Of a stretch of 64,000 bases of DNA, positions 40,553 to 49,057 are shown piece after piece. The translations under genes and the position numbers were made by a program. Source of the stretch: Xenophilus sp003671765 (GTDB taxonomy: Bacteria; Pseudomonadota; Gammaproteobacteria; Burkholderiales; Burkholderiaceae_C); contig CP166702.1 of the NCBI GenBank assembly GCA_051414805.1, positions 2,294,001 through 2,358,000 on the forward strand, written 5' to 3'. Under the pieces are notes generated by a model. It saw only the letters and a program-made list of their open reading frames with translations. It ran no database searches and was not told the origin of the DNA. Position 1 is the stretch's first letter; every line of letters begins with the position of its first letter.

Positions 40553-41911
40553 TCAGCGGTGCGCCGCGTCGAACTGCAGCAGGGCGCGCACGCCTCGGCC
40601 ATCCGCACGCGGGCCCACGACGAGTTCCAGGCCATGCAATTGCGCGATGCGCCGCACGATCGAGATGCCCAGCCCGCTGCCCACCTCGACCTGCCCATCG
40701 GGCCTGTAGAAGCGCTCGCCTGCACGCTGGATCTGTTCGGTCGACAGTGGCGGCCCGTCGTTCTCGATGTCCAGGTGCTCGCGGTGGATGCGCAGCACCA
40801 CGCTGCTGCCCTCAGGCGCATAGCGCACCGCGTTGTCGAGCAGGTTGCGCAGCATCACCGTGAGCAGCGGCGGGTCGCCCAGCAGAGGCAGTGGATGCAC
40901 GCCGGCGTCCGGCCACTCGCAGGCCAGGTCGATGCGGCGGCGTTCGGCGAGCGCAAGGCAGTCGCTCATGGCCGGCTCGACGATCGCGCACCAGTCCACG
41001 TCCACGCGCAGGGGTGCCGCGGCGCCCGACTCCACGCGCGAAAGTGCGAGCATCTGCGTCACCAGCCGTTCCATGCGGTCGAGGCCGGCGCCGAGCTTGT
41101 CTTCGGCCTGCTGCCGTTCGGCGGGCGTGGCGGCGCGGCGCAGCACGTCCCACTGGGCACGCAGCACGGCGATGGGAGTGCGCAGCTCGTGCGCAGCATC
41201 CGCGGTGAAGCGGCGCTCGCGCACCAGCAACTGCTCGATGCGTGTGAACAGCCCGTTCATGGCGCCCAGCAGCGGCTTGAGTTCGGCCGGTGCGCGCGCG
41301 TCCGGCACGGCCTGCAGATCCTGCGCGTCGCGGCCGGCCAGTTCGTCGGTGAGCTGGCGCATCGGCGCCAGGGCCCGGCGCACGGCCCAGGTCATGACCA
41401 CGAGCAGCACGGGCAGCACGAGCAGCCAGGGCACCACCTGCGTGATGGTGAGTCCGTAGACCAGTTCGTCGCGCTCGTAGGCGCCCTGTCCGGCTGCGAC
41501 CATCCAGCGTCCGTCGGTGGTCTGCAGGTAGTACACGCGCCAGAGCCGGCCGGCGACCTGCTCGTCAAAGAAGCCGCTGGCGCCAGGGCGATAGGGCAGG
41601 TCGACGCCTTCGCGGTCCGACATCGCCATGCCGCCCTGGTCGTCCCACACCGCCACCGCGAGGTCGCGCACGTCGGAATCGCCGGCGTCGGCCGCTCCCT
41701 CCCTCGGTGCGGCCGGCAGCATCGTGAAGCCGCCCTGCGGATCACCGTGGCCGGCGGTGGCATACACCTGGCGCGCCAGCCGGACCAACTGGGTGTCGAA
41801 CATCTCGTTGACCTCGTGCCGCGCGCGCTGGATCGAGAAGTACAGGGCCACGCCCCACACCAGGGGGGCGCAGATCAGCAGGTACAGCAGGAGCCTGCGC
41901 TGCAGGCTCAT
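40553..41911 (-). CDS. sensor histidine kinase (QseC/PmrB/TctE-like)
   Basis: The product is 452 residues. Helix 1 (~8-25) and helix 2 (~160-185) frame a ~130-residue periplasmic sensor domain. A HAMP-like linker follows, then the H-box RRFTADAAHELRTPIAVLR with the phosphorylated His. The ATPase domain shows NLLDNAVRYAPEG and GSGLGISIVRRIA. It overlaps the response regulator by 4 bp. It converges on the hemolysin-family operon (29 bp gap), suggesting it senses a product or signal tied to that operon. Confidence 0.92.
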   Translation of the reverse strand: MSLQRRLLLYLLICAPLVWGVALYFSIQRARHEVNEMFDTQLVRLARQVYATAGHGDPQGGFTMLPAAPREGAADAGDSDVRDLAVAVWDDQGGMAMSDREGVDLPYRPGASGFFDEQVAGRLWRVYYLQTTDGRWMVAAGQGAYERDELVYGLTITQVVPWLLVLPVLLVVMTWAVRRALAPMRQLTDELAGRDAQDLQAVPDARAPAELKPLLGAMNGLFTRIEQLLVRERRFTADAAHELRTPIAVLRAQWDVLRRAATPAERQQAEDKLGAGLDRMERLVTQMLALSRVESGAAAPLRVDVDWCAIVEPAMSDCLALAERRRIDLACEWPDAGVHPLPLLGDPPLLTVMLRNLLDNAVRYAPEGSSVVLRIHREHLDIENDGPPLSTEQIQRAGERFYRPDGQVEVGSGLGISIVRRIAQLHGLELVVGPRADGRGVRALLQFDAAHR

Positions 41912-42582
41912 CGCACCGCCTCGTCGGAGCCCAGGGCGTAGCCCACACCTCGCACGGTGCGCACGATGGCGGGGTCGATCTTGCGCCGCAGATGGTGGAT
42001 GTGGACCTCGAGCGAATTGCCCTCGGGCTCGGCACCGCTCCAGTCGTAGAGCTTCTCGAGAAGGTAGGCCTTGGACAGTACGCGGTGCGACTCGGTGAGG
42101 AATGCCTCGAGCAGTGCGAGCTCGCGGCCCGTCAGCTCGACCGGCGCGCCACGCCAGCGGACGGTCTTGCTCGCCGGGTCGTATTCCAGCGCACCGTGCT
42201 GCCAGACCGATTGCGCATGGCCCGCGGTGCGGCGCAACAGCGCGCGCAGGCGGGCCGCCAGCTCGTCGATGGTGATCGGCTTGACCAGGTAGTCGTCGGC
42301 ACCGGCATCGAGGCCGGCCACGCGCTGCTCGATGCCATCCCGTGCGGTGAGCACAAGCAACGGCGTCTTCACGCCCGCCTGACGCCATCGGCGCAGCCAG
42401 ACCATGCCGTCATTGCCGGGCAGGCCGAGGTCCAGCACAACGGCATCGAACGGGGCGCTGGCCAGCGCCGCGCCGGCCTGGTCGCCACTGCGGAACCAGT
42501 CGACCACGTGGCCGAGCTGGCGCAGGCCTTGCGCCAGTGCATCGCCGAGCAAGGCATCGTCTTCCACAATCATCAGGCGCAT
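41908..42582 (-). CDS. OmpR-family response regulator (QseB/PmrA-like)
   Basis: The product is 224 residues. Receiver domain with VEDDALLGDAL, the phosphoacceptor Asp in VLDLGLPGNDGM, and TARD/LVKP (Lys) motifs. The C-terminal winged helix has VELTGRELALLEAFL, VEVHIHHLRRKI-like and TVRGVGYALG. Regulators of this subgroup bind CTTAA-N6-CTTAA type repeats, and such a site stands before the operon at 35984. A GTCAG direct repeat with 11-bp period upstream of this gene may be an autoregulatory site. Confidence 0.93.
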   Translation of the reverse strand: MRLMIVEDDALLGDALAQGLRQLGHVVDWFRSGDQAGAALASAPFDAVVLDLGLPGNDGMVWLRRWRQAGVKTPLLVLTARDGIEQRVAGLDAGADDYLVKPITIDELAARLRALLRRTAGHAQSVWQHGALEYDPASKTVRWRGAPVELTGRELALLEAFLTESHRVLSKAYLLEKLYDWSGAEPEGNSLEVHIHHLRRKIDPAIVRTVRGVGYALGSDEAVR

Positions 42583-42611
42583 GGGCGGGCGAGGCGTCGC
42601 TATGCGGCGCG

Positions 42612-42627
42612 GTCAGGTTCCAGTCAG
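42612..42627 (-). promoter_or_regulatory. CTGAC-N6-CTGAC direct repeat upstream of the response regulator
   Basis: Two identical pentamers with an 11-bp period lie 30-45 bp upstream of the regulator start. Spacing equals that of the repeat at 35984, though the half-site differs. Autoregulation is inferred. Confidence 0.35.
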
Positions 42628-42683
42628 GGTCTATTCTCGCCCTTACCGGAAGTGACGGCCGCGCCTCTCGCCCGGCAGGCGCC

Positions 42684-42920
42684 CTAGCGCGCAGCGGTGG
42701 TGCCGTCCAGGCCCAGCGAGGCCAGCAGCGTTTGCAGGCCGGAGCCGTCGAGGCTCAGACGGCTGCCTTGCGCGAAGGCGCCGTAGACGTCGCATTGCAG
42801 CGCCAGCATCGCGACCACGGTCGCGACGACGCCGACCACCCCGGCACAGCGGGCCGCTGCGTGCCACCTACGGCGGGGTGTGGTGGCCACGGCGGGCCGA
42901 CGGTCTGGGACGGATTGCAT
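42684..42920 (-). CDS. small membrane protein, hypothetical
   Basis: The predicted product is 78 residues: a basic N-terminus, one membrane helix (AGVVGVVATVVAMLALQC) and a polar C-terminus with GSGLQTLLASLGLDG. The ATG at 42920 has only a weak ribosome site. It lies upstream of the response regulator, on the same strand. I recognise no family. It may be real because the membrane helix and tail are well formed, but short GC-rich frames are often spurious. Confidence 0.4.
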   Translation of the reverse strand: MQSVPDRRPAVATTPRRRWHAAARCAGVVGVVATVVAMLALQCDVYGAFAQGSRLSLDGSGLQTLLASLGLDGTTAAR

Positions 42921-43037
42921 GGGGGCTTTCAGAAGACGCGACGCGCCGGATGATGGGTGGCCCCGCTTTGTTTTTCATTAAGCAGGCGGCGAGCTGCGGC
43001 TTAAGTCCGGCCGTGCAAGGCAGCGCACAATCCCTCG

Positions 43038-44780
43038 ATGACCCCACGATTCCTCGCTCCCGCCCTGCTGGCCGCCATGCTCGCCACGGCCAGCGCCGCC
43101 CAGGCCGACACGCTCAAGAAACCGGCGCTCGACCGCTTGGCGGCGCAGCCTGCGTTGCGTGCGCCCGGACTGGACTTCAGGCGCTTCGCCGCACTTGCCG
43201 CGCAGCAGGAACCTGCCGTTCGGGGCGCCGTCGACGCCTATGCCGCCGGGCGTCCGCTGGCCGGCGACGATCTGGTCGATGTCGCGCGCCTGCTGGGGCT
43301 CTACAACCGGCTCCAGAACCAGGGCGCGGTGATCGCCAGCATGGAGAAGATGGTCGCGCTGCCGACGGTGCGCAACCCGCGCGTGCCGCCGCACGAGAGC
43401 CCGGCCATCGTCGAGACCGGCACGCTGATCGAATCGATGGCGAACGCGTTCGGCCTCGCATTCCGCAACGTCGACAACCGCATCTTCGAGGTCAAGCTGC
43501 CCGGCTCGGGCGCCGAGGAGTTCGGCATCCTCACGCATGCCGATGTGGTGCCGGCCAACCTCGACGAGTGGGTGCTCGACGACGGCACGCGGCTGGACCC
43601 CTTCAAGCTCACGCGCGTCGGCGACCTGATGTACGGCCGGGGCACCATCGACGACAAGGGCTCGATCGCCGCCGTGCTCTACGCCATGAAAGCCGTGAAG
43701 CAGAGCGGCCTGCCCATGGCACGCACCATCCGGCTGATGGTCGAGACCACCGAAGAGACCGGCGGCGACGCGATGAAGTACTACCGCGAGAAGACCGCGC
43801 TGCCGGCCTACAACATCGTGCTGGACAGCAAGTACCCGGCCGTGGTGGCCGAGAAGGGCTCGGGTGCGCTGAAGGTGTCGTTCCCGGTGGTCGATGCCCC
43901 CGGTGCGGTCGACCCGCGCATCGTCGAGATGAACGGCTCGGCATCGGTCAACGCGATTCCCCAGACCGCCACCGCGCGCCTGGTGGCGGGCGATGTGCCC
44001 GCGCTCGTCAAGCAGCTCGAGGCCGCGAAGGCCGGCTTCATCCAGCGCCTCGAGCCGCAGGGCGGGCGCTTCACCATCGACATCGTGCGACGCGACGCGC
44101 AGGGCGTCGATGGCGTGGACGTCAGGGTGACGGGCGTGTCTGCCCATGGCTCGCGGCCGGAGGAAGGCGTGAACCCGGTCCCGCGCCTGGCTCTGTTCCT
44201 CAACGAAGCGCCCAGGCCGCTGGTGCGCAACCACTACGCGCTGGCCGTGAAGTACATCAGCGAGCTGTATGGCACCGATTACCTCGGCCGCACGCTCGGC
44301 CTGGCGTACGCCGACGGGTTCATGGGACCGCTCACGATCTCGCCCACCTGGGTGCGCCTCAACGGCAACCAGCTCGACGTGACGGCCAACGTGCGGATGC
44401 CGCGGGGACGCTCACCCGACGAGCTGAAGGGCGCGGTGGCGTCGCGGATCGCAGCCTGGGCGGCGGCGAACAAGGTCGAGTACACGCTCGCGCACGATCA
44501 GGGCGACTGGATGGCGCGCGACCCGAACGGGGCCTGGCTGTCGACCTTGCTCAACATCTTCGGCGACACCACGGGGCTCGAGGCCAGGCCCGTGCCCACG
44601 GCCGGCAGCACCACGGCCAAGCTGATGCCCAATGCCATCAACTTCGGCCCGGCCATGCCTGGCAAGAAGTACACCGCGCACAACGCCAAGGAATACAAGG
44701 AGGTTCCCGACCTCGACGCCGACCTGCAGATGTTCACCGAGATGCTGGTGCGCATCGGCAACCTGCCGCAGATGCAGTGA
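43038..44780 (+). CDS. exported M20-family dipeptidase
   Basis: The product is 580 residues with a signal peptide (LLAAMLATASAAQA). M20 motifs are GILTHADVVPANLDEW (metal His), YGRGTIDDKGSIAAVLYAMK (bridging Asp), METTEETGGDAM-like ETTEETGGDA (catalytic Glu and metal Glu), and SVSAHGSRPEEG in the lid domain. It is larger than typical M20 enzymes (~400-470) because of an added N-terminal region of about 90 residues. It resembles PepV/Sapep-like dipeptidases but is exported, so it probably trims peptides in the periplasm. A hairpin repeat follows its stop. Confidence 0.88.
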   Translation: MTPRFLAPALLAAMLATASAAQADTLKKPALDRLAAQPALRAPGLDFRRFAALAAQQEPAVRGAVDAYAAGRPLAGDDLVDVARLLGLYNRLQNQGAVIASMEKMVALPTVRNPRVPPHESPAIVETGTLIESMANAFGLAFRNVDNRIFEVKLPGSGAEEFGILTHADVVPANLDEWVLDDGTRLDPFKLTRVGDLMYGRGTIDDKGSIAAVLYAMKAVKQSGLPMARTIRLMVETTEETGGDAMKYYREKTALPAYNIVLDSKYPAVVAEKGSGALKVSFPVVDAPGAVDPRIVEMNGSASVNAIPQTATARLVAGDVPALVKQLEAAKAGFIQRLEPQGGRFTIDIVRRDAQGVDGVDVRVTGVSAHGSRPEEGVNPVPRLALFLNEAPRPLVRNHYALAVKYISELYGTDYLGRTLGLAYADGFMGPLTISPTWVRLNGNQLDVTANVRMPRGRSPDELKGAVASRIAAWAAANKVEYTLAHDQGDWMARDPNGAWLSTLLNIFGDTTGLEARPVPTAGSTTAKLMPNAINFGPAMPGKKYTAHNAKEYKEVPDLDADLQMFTEMLVRIGNLPQMQ

Positions 44781-44793
44781 GCTCAGCCGGGGA

Positions 44794-44904
44794 CGGACAC
44801 CCGGACGCGAAAGGCGCGAAGATTCCGCCAAGGACGCGAAAGAACACGGGATTCAGGTCCATGACTTTCGCGACCTTCGCGCGGCTTTCGCGTCCGGTTG
44901 CCCG
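44794..44904. repeat. long inverted repeat, copy 4 (111 bp)
   Basis: It starts CGGACACCCGGACGCGAAAG 13 bp after the M20 stop. It keeps the paired arms and tandem GCGAA units but has several private changes. It lies between convergent genes, 11 bp from the metQ-like stop. Confidence 0.8.
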
Positions 44905-44915
44905 CTTTCGGATGT

Positions 44916-45734
44916 TCAGAACGCCGGGATCAGCGAGCCGTTGAACTGCTTCTCGATGTACTGCTTCACCTCGGGCGACTGGTAGGCCGCCACCAGCTTT
45001 TTCGCCCAGGGCTTGTCCTTGTCGGCGCGGCGCACGGCGATCAGGTTCGCGTACGGGCCCCGGGGCGACTCCTTGATGACGCTGTCCTTCGAGAAGGACA
45101 GGCCCGCCTTTTCGGCATAGTCGTTGTTGATGGAGGCGATCGTCAGGTCGTCCAGCGAGCGCGGCAATTGCGCGGCATCGAGCGGCACCAGCTTGAGTTT
45201 CTTCGGGTTGCTCACCACGTCCAGCGGCGTGGCGGTGTTGTTCTGCACGGCTTCTGGCTTGAGCGTGAGCAGGCCCGCCGACTGCAGCAGCAACAACGCG
45301 CGGTTGCCGTTGGACGGGTCGTTCTGGATGCCGACCGAGGCGCCGTCGGGCAACTCGCCCACCGCCTTGATCTTGCGCGAGTAGAAGCCCAGCGGCGCGG
45401 TGATCGTCAGGCCCACGGGCACGATGTCGAAGCCGCGCGCCTTGATCTGGTTGTCCAGGAAGGGCTTGTGCTGGAAGGCGTTGGCATCGAGGTCGCCCGC
45501 CGCCAGTGCGGCGTTGGGCAACTGGTAGTCGTTGAAGACGATGACCTGCACGTCGAGGCCGTCGCGCGCCGCCACCTTCTTCACCACCTCGAAGATCTTC
45601 TCGGCATTGCCGACCGAGATGCCGACCTTGATGGAGGACTTGTCCTGGGCGTGGCCGGTGAGGCTGCCCAGCGCGAACAGGGCGGCGAGGAGGGGGGCGA
45701 CGGCGCGGCGTCGAATCGGCGAGGAGAACAACAT
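44916..45734 (-). CDS. MetQ/NlpA-family substrate-binding protein (first paralogue)
   Basis: The product is 272 residues with a signal peptide ending SLTGHAQD. NlpA family motifs: KVGISVGNAEKIFEVV, VFNDYQLPNAALAAGDLDAN, FQHKPFLDNQ, VGIQNDPSNGNRALLLLQ and NNDYAEKAGL. It has no lipobox, unlike E. coli MetQ. It binds methionine or a related sulfur/amino-acid ligand in the periplasm. It is divergent from metNI-metQ and probably serves the same permease. A GTG at 45761 is an alternative start. Confidence 0.9.
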   Translation of the reverse strand: MLFSSPIRRRAVAPLLAALFALGSLTGHAQDKSSIKVGISVGNAEKIFEVVKKVAARDGLDVQVIVFNDYQLPNAALAAGDLDANAFQHKPFLDNQIKARGFDIVPVGLTITAPLGFYSRKIKAVGELPDGASVGIQNDPSNGNRALLLLQSAGLLTLKPEAVQNNTATPLDVVSNPKKLKLVPLDAAQLPRSLDDLTIASINNDYAEKAGLSFSKDSVIKESPRGPYANLIAVRRADKDKPWAKKLVAAYQSPEVKQYIEKQFNGSLIPAF

Positions 45735-45855
45735 GGCAGAAGAGCGGTGCTTGCTTGGCACGAGGAAAAGTGAAGGAGCGCGACTGTGCCAGCGCCCCGT
45801 GCGGACGCCAACGAAGCAATCGTCGGATCGACATGCGCGCCGAATCGCCGCATTT

Positions 45856-45872
45856 GCTTATGCGGAATAAGC
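45856..45872. promoter_or_regulatory. perfect palindrome GCTTAT-N5-ATAAGC in the metQ/metN gap
   Basis: The TTAT-N5-ATAA core resembles LysR-type operators of sulfur regulators such as CysB. It is one of two perfect palindromes between the divergent genes. Confidence 0.45.
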
Positions 45873-45875
45873 AGA

Positions 45876-45892
45876 CAACGAATGGTTCGTTG
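45876..45892. promoter_or_regulatory. perfect palindrome CAACGAA-TGG-TTCGTTG in the metQ/metN gap
   Basis: A 7-3-7 inverted repeat 3 bp from the preceding palindrome. Either could be an operator for the divergent transporter genes, or the pair could serve two regulators. Confidence 0.45.
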
Positions 45893-45987
45893 GTTTTCGG
45901 GCGCTGCGCACGCATACTCCGCCCCCTTGCGGCGCGCCGGCTCTTCCAGGGCTTCGAGCAGCGCCGCGCTTCTTCTCCCGCTTCCCC

Positions 45988-46881
45988 ATGACTTCACAGA
46001 CTGCAGGGACTGCAGCCGCCGCGCCGGTGATCCGGCTCGAGGCGGTCCGCAAGTCCTTCCGCCTGCCCGACGGGCAACGCTTCGATGCCGTGCGTTCGGT
46101 GTCGCTGGACATCGCGCAAAGCGACGTGTTCGGCCTCATCGGCAAGAGCGGCGCCGGCAAGTCCACGCTGCTGCGCCTCATCAACCTGCTGGAGCGCCCG
46201 GACGCCGGTCGCGTCTTCGTGGGCGGGCGCGACCTCACCACGCTGTCGCGGCGCGAGCTGCGCGAGACGCGGCAGGACATCGGCATGATCTTCCAGCAGT
46301 TCAACCTGCTGCAGAACGCCAGCGTGTTCGACAACGTGGCCTTCCCGCTGCGCATCCATGGCCGCCACAGCCGTGCCGAGATCGACGCGCGCGTGCGCGA
46401 ATGCCTGGCGCTGGTGGGCTTGGTCGACAAGATCGACAGCTACCCGGCGCAGCTGTCCGGTGGGCAGAAGCAGCGGGTGGCCATCGCCCGCGCGCTGGCA
46501 CCGCGGCCGAAGGTGCTGCTGTGCGACGAGCCGACGTCAGCGCTCGACGCCGAGACGACACGCTCGCTGCTCGAGACGCTGCGCGACATCAACCGCAAGA
46601 TCGGCGTCACGATCGTGATCGTCACGCACGAGCTGCCGGTGGTCGAGCTGCTGTGCCGCCACGTCGCGGTGCTGGAGCAGGGCCAGCTGGTCGAGCAATT
46701 CGCCGTCGGCACGCAGGACGGAGAACGGGCGTCGGTGCTGGGCCGCGAGCTCGACGCGCTGCTGCGCCGTCGCGAGCGCGAGGCCCTGCTCGATGCGCCG
46801 CCGCCCGCCGCTGCCGCGCGTGCGGAGCAGGGCGCGAGCGCCACCCGTGCGCTGGGCGCCGGAGGGCTGGCCTATGTCTGA
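45988..46881 (+). CDS. metN: methionine-type ABC transporter ATP-binding protein
   Basis: The product is 297 residues. Walker A GKSGAGKST, Q-loop MIFQQFNLLQNASVFDN, signature LSGGQKQRVAIARAL, Walker B VLLCDEPTSALD, and H-loop IVTHEL. The opening VIRLEAVRKSFRLPDG follows the MetN pattern. The C-terminal regulatory (ACT-like) domain of E. coli MetN is shortened to an Ala-rich tail, so methionine feedback may be absent. It overlaps metI by 8 bp. Confidence 0.92.
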   Translation: MTSQTAGTAAAAPVIRLEAVRKSFRLPDGQRFDAVRSVSLDIAQSDVFGLIGKSGAGKSTLLRLINLLERPDAGRVFVGGRDLTTLSRRELRETRQDIGMIFQQFNLLQNASVFDNVAFPLRIHGRHSRAEIDARVRECLALVGLVDKIDSYPAQLSGGQKQRVAIARALAPRPKVLLCDEPTSALDAETTRSLLETLRDINRKIGVTIVIVTHELPVVELLCRHVAVLEQGQLVEQFAVGTQDGERASVLGRELDALLRRREREALLDAPPPAAAARAEQGASATRALGAGGLAYV

Positions 46882-47536
46882 GAACATCCTCGCCATCCTC
46901 CCCGAGCTCTGGACCGCCACGGGCCAGACCTTCCTGATGCTGGGCATCGGCCTGTCGGCCGCCATCGTCATCGGCGGGCCGCTGGGCGTGCTGCTGTTCC
47001 TGCTCGGGCCGGGCCAGTCGCTGGAGAACAGGCCGGCCTTCGTCACGCTGAACTGGCTCGTGAACACGGTTCGGTCCTTCCCCTTCATCATCCTGCTGGT
47101 CGCGCTGGTGCCCTTCACGCGCGTCATCGCGGGCACCTCGATCGGGCCGCTCGCGGCCGCGGTGCCGCTGTCCTTCGCGGCGATCCCGTACTTCGCGCGG
47201 CTGGTCGACCAGTGCCTGCGCGAGGTGCCGCGCGGCGTCATCGAGGCAGCCCATGCGATGGGCGCCTCGGAGTTGCAGATCGTCTGGCGCGTGCTGGTGC
47301 GCGAAGCCCGCTCGGGCCTGATCCTGGCGCTGACGGTGCTGGCGGTGAGCTTCCTGTCGTACTCGGCCATCGCCGGCGTGGTGGGCGGCGGCGGCATCGG
47401 CGACCTGGCCATCCGCTACGGCTATTACCGCTTCCAGACCGACGTGATGGTGCTCACCGTGGCGCTGCTCGTCGTGCTGGTGCAGATCATCCAGTTCGTC
47501 GGCAACCACCTGGCGCGCCGCCTCGATAAACGTTGA
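46874..47536 (+). CDS. metI: methionine-type ABC transporter permease
   Basis: The product is 220 residues with five membrane helices. Motifs typical of MetI: TGQTFLMLGIGLSAAIVIGG, NWLVNTVRSFPFIILLVALVPFTR, and the coupling EAAHAMGASELQIVWRVLVRE. LSYSAIAGVVGGGGIGDLAIRYGYYRFQ is also characteristic. It forms the channel with MetN. It is coupled to metN and 43 bp upstream of the second metQ. Confidence 0.95.
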   Translation: MSENILAILPELWTATGQTFLMLGIGLSAAIVIGGPLGVLLFLLGPGQSLENRPAFVTLNWLVNTVRSFPFIILLVALVPFTRVIAGTSIGPLAAAVPLSFAAIPYFARLVDQCLREVPRGVIEAAHAMGASELQIVWRVLVREARSGLILALTVLAVSFLSYSAIAGVVGGGGIGDLAIRYGYYRFQTDVMVLTVALLVVLVQIIQFVGNHLARRLDKR

Positions 47537-47579
47537 TCCCCTTCGTCTCCTTTCCATCCCGATCCTCAGGAAATCCCGC

Positions 47580-48392
47580 ATGCTTCGCCGTTCCGCTCTC
47601 GCCCTCTCGCTGACCCTGGCCGTCGCCGCCGTGTTGCCGCTGCAGGCCCAGGCGCAGGCCGCCAAGAAGGACCTCGTGATCGGCGCCACCGCCGGTTCCA
47701 ACTACGACCAGCTGAAGTTCGGCGTCGTGCCGCTGCTCGAGAAGAAGGGCTACAAGGTCAAGCTGGTCGAGTTCAACGACTACGTGCAGCCCAACCTGGC
47801 GCTGGCGCAGGGTTCGCTCGACGCCAATTTCTTCCAGCACCTCGTGTACCTGAAGAAGTTCGCGGCCGACCAGAAGCTCGACATCGTCGAACTGGTGCAG
47901 GGCCCGATCGCGCCCCTGGGCGTCTATTCGAAGAACCGCAAGTCGCTGGCCGAGGCCAAGGAGGGCGACCGCGTGACCCTGCCCAACGACCCGAGCAACC
48001 TGGCGCGTGCCCTCGTGCTGCTGGAGCAGAACAAGCTGGTCGTGCTCAAGCCCGGCATCGACCCCCTGCGCGCCACCGAGAAGGACCTGGCGGACAACCC
48101 GCGCAAGCTGAAGTTCATTCCGCTCGAGGCGGCGCAGCTGCCGCGTTCGCTGGGGGATACGGAGTACGCCATCATCAACGGCAACTTCGCGATCTCCTCG
48201 GGCCTGAAGCTGACCGAGGCGGTGGCGCTGGAGAAGACTCCCGACCACTACCTCAATGTCGTGGCCGTGAAGCGTGCCGACAAGGACACGCCCTGGGCGA
48301 AGGACATCGTGGAGGTCTACCGTTCGAACGACTTCAAGGCGGTGGTCAACGCGAAGTTCCAGGGCTACGCCAAGCCGAGCTTCCTGCAGTGA
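47580..48392 (+). CDS. metQ: MetQ/NlpA-family substrate-binding protein (second paralogue)
   Basis: The product is 270 residues with a signal peptide ending LQAQAQA. LVIGATAGSNYDQLKFGV, VEFNDYVQPNLALAQGSLDAN, FFQHLVYLKKFA and NDPSNLARALVLLEQNKL mark the family. It is in the metNI operon and is the cognate receptor. It differs clearly from the divergent paralogue at 44916, so the two probably bind different ligands. A strong terminator follows at 48415-48445. Confidence 0.93.
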   Translation: MLRRSALALSLTLAVAAVLPLQAQAQAAKKDLVIGATAGSNYDQLKFGVVPLLEKKGYKVKLVEFNDYVQPNLALAQGSLDANFFQHLVYLKKFAADQKLDIVELVQGPIAPLGVYSKNRKSLAEAKEGDRVTLPNDPSNLARALVLLEQNKLVVLKPGIDPLRATEKDLADNPRKLKFIPLEAAQLPRSLGDTEYAIINGNFAISSGLKLTEAVALEKTPDHYLNVVAVKRADKDTPWAKDIVEVYRSNDFKAVVNAKFQGYAKPSFLQ

Positions 48393-48414
48393 TGGCGGTT
48401 CGGCCCAGCCCATG

Positions 48415-48445
48415 AAAAAACGCGCCCGAGGGCGCGTTTTTTTTT
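48415..48445 (+). terminator. rho-independent terminator after metNIQ
   Basis: Stem CGCGCCC-GAG-GGCGCG followed by nine T, with six A on the other side. It lies between the metQ stop and the convergent FecR-domain gene, so it may work in both directions. Confidence 0.9.
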
Positions 48446-48462
48446 GGCGTGCCGCGGGGTGT

Positions 48463-48948
48463 TCAGAGCGTCTCGTCGGCCGAGACGATGAAGTCCGTGC
48501 CGCGGATGCCGATGGTGGCGGTGGGCGTGTCGATGCGCACGGCCTCGGGCGTGGCCTTGCCGATCAGGCCGGTCACCATGCGCAGGGTGCCGCGCGCGAG
48601 CCGCCCGATCACGCTGCCATCGTGCGTGCGCGAGTCGTAGTGGAAGGTCTGCAGGTCGAAGCTCGACTGCGGGCCGATCACGAAGGTCGTGCCGTCGCGC
48701 AGCACCACGCTGGCGCCCGACTGCGCGCCGGTCACGATGCGCTGCCGGGCATTCACCACGTCGCCCACGCGCGCGGGCGTGCCGGCGCCTTGCGCGTCCT
48801 GCAACTGGACCTCGCCTCGGACCGTCTTGAGCCGGCCGGCATGGGCGTCGACAGGCGTGTCGGCGGCGAACGCCGGGCCGTGCAGTGCCCCCAGGGTGCT
48901 GCACAGGACGATCAGCGAAGCGAGGGGGCGGCGATGGGGCATGGGCAT
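48463..48948 (-). CDS. exported FecR-domain protein
   Basis: The product is 161 residues with a signal peptide (LASLIVLCSTLGALHGPAFA). One FecR domain: KTVRGEVQLQD, VGDVVNARQRIVTGAQSGASV, VLRDGTTFVIGPQSSFDL and IRGTDFIVSADET. There is no sigma-regulator membrane helix, so it is not a classical FecR anti-sigma factor. Stand-alone FecR-domain proteins are common in betaproteobacteria and may bind surface polymers; function unknown. The first of two nearby ATGs (48948) is used. Confidence 0.85.
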   Translation of the reverse strand: MPMPHRRPLASLIVLCSTLGALHGPAFAADTPVDAHAGRLKTVRGEVQLQDAQGAGTPARVGDVVNARQRIVTGAQSGASVVLRDGTTFVIGPQSSFDLQTFHYDSRTHDGSVIGRLARGTLRMVTGLIGKATPEAVRIDTPTATIGIRGTDFIVSADETL

Positions 48949-49057
48949 GTGAACGCTCGTAGTGGAGGTTGGGGCGCGGCGGACGCCGGCAGCGGCCGGT
49001 GCAGGGTCTACCGTGCGATTGGCGGGGCACTTTAGGGGCCGCAGCGCTGGAGGCACA

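Noticed and set aside
45735..45987. SAM riboswitch before metNI
   Set aside because: No aptamer-like arrangement is visible; the gap holds two short palindromes instead.
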